DNA of 64,000 nucleotides from assembly GCF_003634695.1 (NCBI RefSeq), contig NZ_RBWV01000002.1, forward strand, positions 17,941 through 81,940, in the 5' to 3' direction. The stretch's first letter is position 1. Every line of letters starts with the position of its first letter. The stretch is from Motilibacter peucedani (GTDB lineage Bacteria > Actinomycetota > Actinomycetes > Motilibacterales > Motilibacteraceae). The position numbers and the translations under genes are program-made. Shown here piece after piece: positions 60,998 to 64,000 of this stretch. The notes beneath the pieces were generated by a model. That model saw only the letters and a list, made by a program, of their open reading frames with translations, was not told the DNA's origin and made no database searches.

Positions 60998-63334
60998 CTA
61001 CGCCTGGGCGCAGGTGAACGCCGCGTCGGCCCAGTCGGCGTGGTCGTAGGAGGTGCCGTCGCCGCCGTTCGTGACGACGAGGCTGACCTTCTGCGCGCCG
61101 GTCAGGTCGACCTCGACGGGTACGCCGCCGTCGGCGTTGCGCACCACGCCGCTGTCGTAGCGCTTGGTGCCGTCGACGAAGACCTGGAAGTCGGCGCTGC
61201 CGCGGCCGTGCACCTCGTCGTCGACGCCCACCGTGGCGGTGAAGGCGCTGCAGCCGGAGACCGCGTAGACGACGGTGCTGGGCGAGTTGACGCCGAGACC
61301 CTTGCTGAACGTCTTGCCGCCGAGGGAGAGCTGCTTGCCGTCGCCGGCGGGCTTCTCGCCGTTCGCCTGGTCGCGCTCGACCGGGCCCCAGCCGCCGGTG
61401 GCCGAGCTCCACGCCAGGTCGCTGGCCCAGGTCACGGTGTCAGCGGCCTTCGTGGGGGTCGGGGTGGGCGTGGGAGCGGGCGCCGGCGGAGCCGGCGGAG
61501 CCGGCGGAGCCGGCGGAGCGGTAGGTGCGGTCGGGGCCGGCGTCGGCGCGGGGACCGGGGTCGGCGTGCCGCCGGAGATGCCCGAGAGCTGCGGGGAGCC
61601 GGGGGCGAAGCAGACCAGGCGGGCGTCGGCCCAGTCGCCGTGGTCGCTCTTCGACCCGTCGCCGGCGTCGGTCACCGCGAGGCGGAGCTTCTTCGCACCC
61701 ACGACGCTGACGCTCATGGGCAGGCCGGCGCTGGTGCCGGTCAGGACGGGGCTCCTGTAGACGCGGGTGCCGTCGAGGTAGACCTCGAAGACCACCGAGC
61801 CCTTGCCGCCGGTCTCGTCGTCGATGCCCAGCGTGCTGGCGAGGGTGGTGCAGGTGCCGTCGAGGGTGAAGTCCACCGTGCTCGGCGCCTGGACGCCGAC
61901 GTTCTTGGTGAACAGGACCTTGCGCAGGCGGGCGCGGTTGCCGTCGTTGGCGAGCGGACCGCCGTTGGCCTTGTTGTGCTCGGCCGGGCCGTAGCCGTTG
62001 GTCGAAGCGGCGAAGGTCATGTCGCCGAGGTAGTGGTTGGCACCGACGGAGCCGGTGTACTCCCACGCGCCGCGGTCGGGACGGCTGTCGCGCGAGTGCC
62101 CGCCGAGGTCGGTCGCGGGGCCGCCGGGGGCGGCGTTGTCGCGGCAGAGGCTGTCAGCGGCGAGCGTGAAGGCGGCGGCGTCCGCGTACCCGGGCTTGTC
62201 GGTGTTGATGTCCTGCGGCGAGGCGCCGGACGCCACGCAGTTGTGGTCCTGCGCAACGGCGCCCGAGGCGTTGACCTTGTGCAGGATGTTGTTCCACACG
62301 TGGGCGCCGGGGTTGGTCGAGCCGATGACGATGCTCGAGCCGCGGCTGGTGGCCGTGCCGGTCGGGCCGATGGTGTTGTTGACGACCTTGGTGCCCGTCG
62401 TGCCGCCGAGGTTGAAGCCGCTGCCGCGCCAGGTCGTGACGAGGTTGTCGGCCAGGTAGGTGTTGCTCACGCGCAGCGTGGCCACCGCGAGGTTCGGGCC
62501 GAGCATGACGGCCTGGTCCGGGCCGTTCGGGCCCGGCGCCGAGAAGCGGTTGCCGATGATCTTGAGGTCGTCCGAGCCGAAGGACTGGACGCCGTCGTTG
62601 TGGTCGGCGTTGACCTGCGGGTCGTGGATGTTGTTGCCCTGGATGAGGACGTGCTGGGCACCGGCGATGTTGACGATGTCGGAGCCGGCGCCGAACATGT
62701 CGTTGCCGCTGATCGTGATGTTGGTGGGCCAGCTGGCGAGGTCGTAGGGCGCGCCGTTGATGCGTACGCCGCGCGACGTGCCGTTCGTCGCGGCCACGCC
62801 CTTCACGCCCGTGCCGTCGATGACGCTGTCCTTGACCGTGATCCGGCTCGTCTGCTTCCAGATGTCGATGCCCGACAGGGTCTTCGGCTTCACCGTTGCC
62901 GACGAGACCGTGATGTCAGTGCTGCCGTCGCTGATGCGCACGACGCCCTGGATGGCGGTCGACGGGTTGGTCAGCGTCATGTTCGTCAGCGTGGCGCCGT
63001 GGATGCCCTTGAAGGTGACGCCGTTGACGACCACGCCGGTGCGCGAGGCACCGCGGAGGGTGACGCCACCGAGGTCGACGGTCTTCACGGCGCGGTTGTC
63101 GAGCCAGACGGGCTCGTAGCTGCCGTTGCTGAGCACGACGGTGCCGCCGGGCGTGACCGAGTCGATGGCCGCGGCGATGTCGTCACCGGGCTTGACGGTC
63201 ACCGTGCCGCCGGCGCTGGTGGAAGCGGATGCAGCGGAGGAGAGCGCAGGGAAGGTCAGGGTCAGAGCGGCGACTGCCGTGGACGCGAGCACGCCGCGGG
63301 ACAAGCGCGTGGGGAGGAGGCGGTTCCGGGTCAT
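60998..63334 (-). CDS. Secreted beta-helix protein with two NPCBM domains
   Basis: 778 residues. Signal peptide (RNRLLPTRLSRGVLASTAVA core, cleavage near ASAS). Beta-helix about 45-410, close to the protein at 52720 (both have NADHNDG, QSFGSDDLKI, APGPNGPDQA). NPCBM 1 about 420-565 (STNGYGPAEHNK, STLGIDDETGGKGSVVFEVY); then a Pro/Ala/Thr linker (PTPVPAPTPAPTAPTAPPA) and NPCBM 2 about 625-778 (ATGGWGPVERDQANG, ATVGVDDEVHGRGSADFQVF). Probably wall-distal glycan-binding or lyase protein. Its upstream region contains repeated CCGAACGGG motifs. Start ATG at 63334, weak ribosome site. Confidence 0.9.
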   Translation of the reverse strand: MTRNRLLPTRLSRGVLASTAVAALTLTFPALSSAASASTSAGGTVTVKPGDDIAAAIDSVTPGGTVVLSNGSYEPVWLDNRAVKTVDLGGVTLRGASRTGVVVNGVTFKGIHGATLTNMTLTNPSTAIQGVVRISDGSTDITVSSATVKPKTLSGIDIWKQTSRITVKDSVIDGTGVKGVAATNGTSRGVRINGAPYDLASWPTNITISGNDMFGAGSDIVNIAGAQHVLIQGNNIHDPQVNADHNDGVQSFGSDDLKIIGNRFSAPGPNGPDQAVMLGPNLAVATLRVSNTYLADNLVTTWRGSGFNLGGTTGTKVVNNTIGPTGTATSRGSSIVIGSTNPGAHVWNNILHKVNASGAVAQDHNCVASGASPQDINTDKPGYADAAAFTLAADSLCRDNAAPGGPATDLGGHSRDSRPDRGAWEYTGSVGANHYLGDMTFAASTNGYGPAEHNKANGGPLANDGNRARLRKVLFTKNVGVQAPSTVDFTLDGTCTTLASTLGIDDETGGKGSVVFEVYLDGTRVYRSPVLTGTSAGLPMSVSVVGAKKLRLAVTDAGDGSKSDHGDWADARLVCFAPGSPQLSGISGGTPTPVPAPTPAPTAPTAPPAPPAPPAPPAPAPTPTPTPTKAADTVTWASDLAWSSATGGWGPVERDQANGEKPAGDGKQLSLGGKTFSKGLGVNSPSTVVYAVSGCSAFTATVGVDDEVHGRGSADFQVFVDGTKRYDSGVVRNADGGVPVEVDLTGAQKVSLVVTNGGDGTSYDHADWADAAFTCAQA

Positions 63335-63380
63335 GACCTGTGTCTCGGGGCGGTCTCGGGCGTTCTTGAAACGCGGGGGG

Positions 63381-63442
63381 CCGAATGGGCCAGAACTCAC
63401 CCGTTCGGCAGCACCTGCGCGAGCGCACCCCTCGAACGGGTG
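63381..63442. promoter_or_regulatory. Repeated CCGAACGGG motifs upstream of the 60998 gene
   Basis: CCGAATGGG (63381-63389), CCCGTTCGG (63400-63408) and CGAACGGGTG (63433-63442, perfect complement of CACCCGTTCG at 63398-63407). The three sites in inverted order suggest a regulator binding region or an RNA hairpin in the leader. A similar CCGAAGGGG is at 52493-52500 ahead of the paralogous beta-helix gene. Confidence 0.5.
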
Positions 63443-63452
63443 ACGACGCGGC

Positions 63453-63488
63453 GCCGGGCCCGCCGTCCGGGTGGACGGCGGGCCCGGC
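63453..63488 (-). terminator. 16-bp perfect stem terminator
   Basis: GCCGGGCCCGCCGTCC (63453-63468) pairs perfectly with 63473-63488 around a 4-nt loop, 22 bp past the stop of the leftward NPCBM gene at 63510. Confidence 0.82.
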
Positions 63489-63509
63489 GGGGTCGCGGAG
63501 GGGGGCGCT

Positions 63510-64000
63510 CTAGACCGCCGGCTGCGTGCAGGTCACGCGGGCACCGGCCCAGTCGGCGTGGTCGTAGGACGTGCCGTTGCCGCCGTCGGTGACGACCAGG
63601 CTCAACTTGCTCGCACCGGAGAGGTCGACCGCGACGGTCTGCGCCGCGGAGTCACCGGTGACGAGGCCGCTGTCGAACTTCTTGACGCCGTCGACGAGCA
63701 CCTGGAAGACGACGCTGCCCTTGCTCGTCACGTCGTCGTCGACACCGACGACCGAGGTGAACGAGTCGCAGGCCGTGACGTCGTAGGTGATGGTGCTCGG
63801 CGAGTTGGTGCCGAGGCCCTTGTCGTAGGCCGTGCCGTCCACCAGCAGCTTGCCGCCGTCGTTGGCGTTCTTGCCGCCCACCGAGTGGTCGAGCTCCACC
63901 GGCCCCCAGCCGTTGCTGGCCGAGGTCCACGTGAGGTCGCTGAGGAAGCTGGTGGTGATCACGGGGGTGGGGGTGGGCGTCGGGGTCGGCGTCGGCGTGG
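63510..64000 (-). CDS. NPCBM-domain protein, C-terminal part, cut by window edge
   Basis: Only the last 163 codons are inside the window. A Thr-Pro repeat linker (TPTPTP...) at the edge leads into an NPCBM domain: LTWTSASNGWGPVELDHSVG, TNSPSTITYDVTACDSF, SVVGVDDDVTSKGSVVFQVL and YDHADWAGARVTC. It is close to NPCBM 2 of the neighbouring protein. The upstream catalytic or helix domain is outside the window, so its role is open. No sorting signal at the C-terminus. Confidence 0.88.
   Translation of the reverse strand, partial: TPTPTPTPTPTPVITTSFLSDLTWTSASNGWGPVELDHSVGGKNANDGGKLLVDGTAYDKGLGTNSPSTITYDVTACDSFTSVVGVDDDVTSKGSVVFQVLVDGVKKFDSGLVTGDSAAQTVAVDLSGASKLSLVVTDGGNGTSYDHADWAGARVTCTQPAV

Noticed and set aside
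61440..61560. Pro/Ala/Thr-coding repeats in the large beta-helix gene as a regulatory repeat
   Set aside because: They encode a flexible linker between two NPCBM domains, as is usual in modular exoproteins.

Overview
The window is chromosomal DNA from a high-GC Gram-positive actinomycete. It encodes a mycothiol S-conjugate amidase (Mca), F420-type flavoenzymes and a DUF222/HNH endonuclease with an actinobacterial SOS box. Starts are often GTG, and several gene pairs overlap as GTGA or ATGA. I cannot name the genus. I see no IS element, prophage, CRISPR array or origin; coding density is high on both strands.

From about 0 to 33.5 kb the backbone (SGNH hydrolase, cbs, metB, greA, a DUF4307-like gene, mca, a small membrane gene, a YyaL-type gene, a Z-prenyl synthase) keeps the order and relative strands that I recall for Mycobacterium tuberculosis Rv1075c-Rv1086. 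Accessory blocks interrupt it. These are a TetR-controlled membrane/cation-exchanger block (3.5-6.5 kb); a MarR, glucose dehydrogenase, GH15 hydrolase and glycosyltransferase operon (6.6-11 kb); a convergent operon with a Lys-rich miniprotein and a glycosyltransferase (11-13.4 kb); a secreted glycosidase with a histone-H1-like Lys/Ala tract (13.6-15.4 kb); a MarR/MFS efflux pair (17.7-19.8 kb); a MoxR-type ATPase/VWA pair (20.2-23.6 kb); an intact GGDEF-EAL protein; and a LacI/GH51 arabinofuranosidase pair (29.9-32.5 kb).

From 33.5 to 46.5 kb there are small conserved genes, two F420/flavin-type oxidoreductases, a duplicated 119-bp hairpin repeat in front of a LexA-boxed HNH endonuclease gene, a decayed XRE-regulator/SDR pair, a translationally coupled YcaO/adenosine deaminase operon, an ABC transporter, a phospholipase D-like enzyme, a Bax inhibitor-1 family protein, and a class I tRNA whose anticodon reads UAA.

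From 46.7 kb to the right edge lies a surface-polysaccharide locus: three GT4/GT28-like and two GT2 glycosyltransferases, a UDP-glucuronate decarboxylase-like enzyme, a Wzx-type flippase, a Wzy/ligase-type membrane protein, and secreted beta-helix and NPCBM proteins. Two paralogous beta-helix/NPCBM proteins flank the flippase/polymerase block, and a third NPCBM protein runs off the window. A likely division of labour is that the enzymes make UDP-xylose-type sugars and assemble a repeat unit, Wzx/Wzy export and polymerise it, and the secreted proteins bind or trim it. That is inference from families and context.
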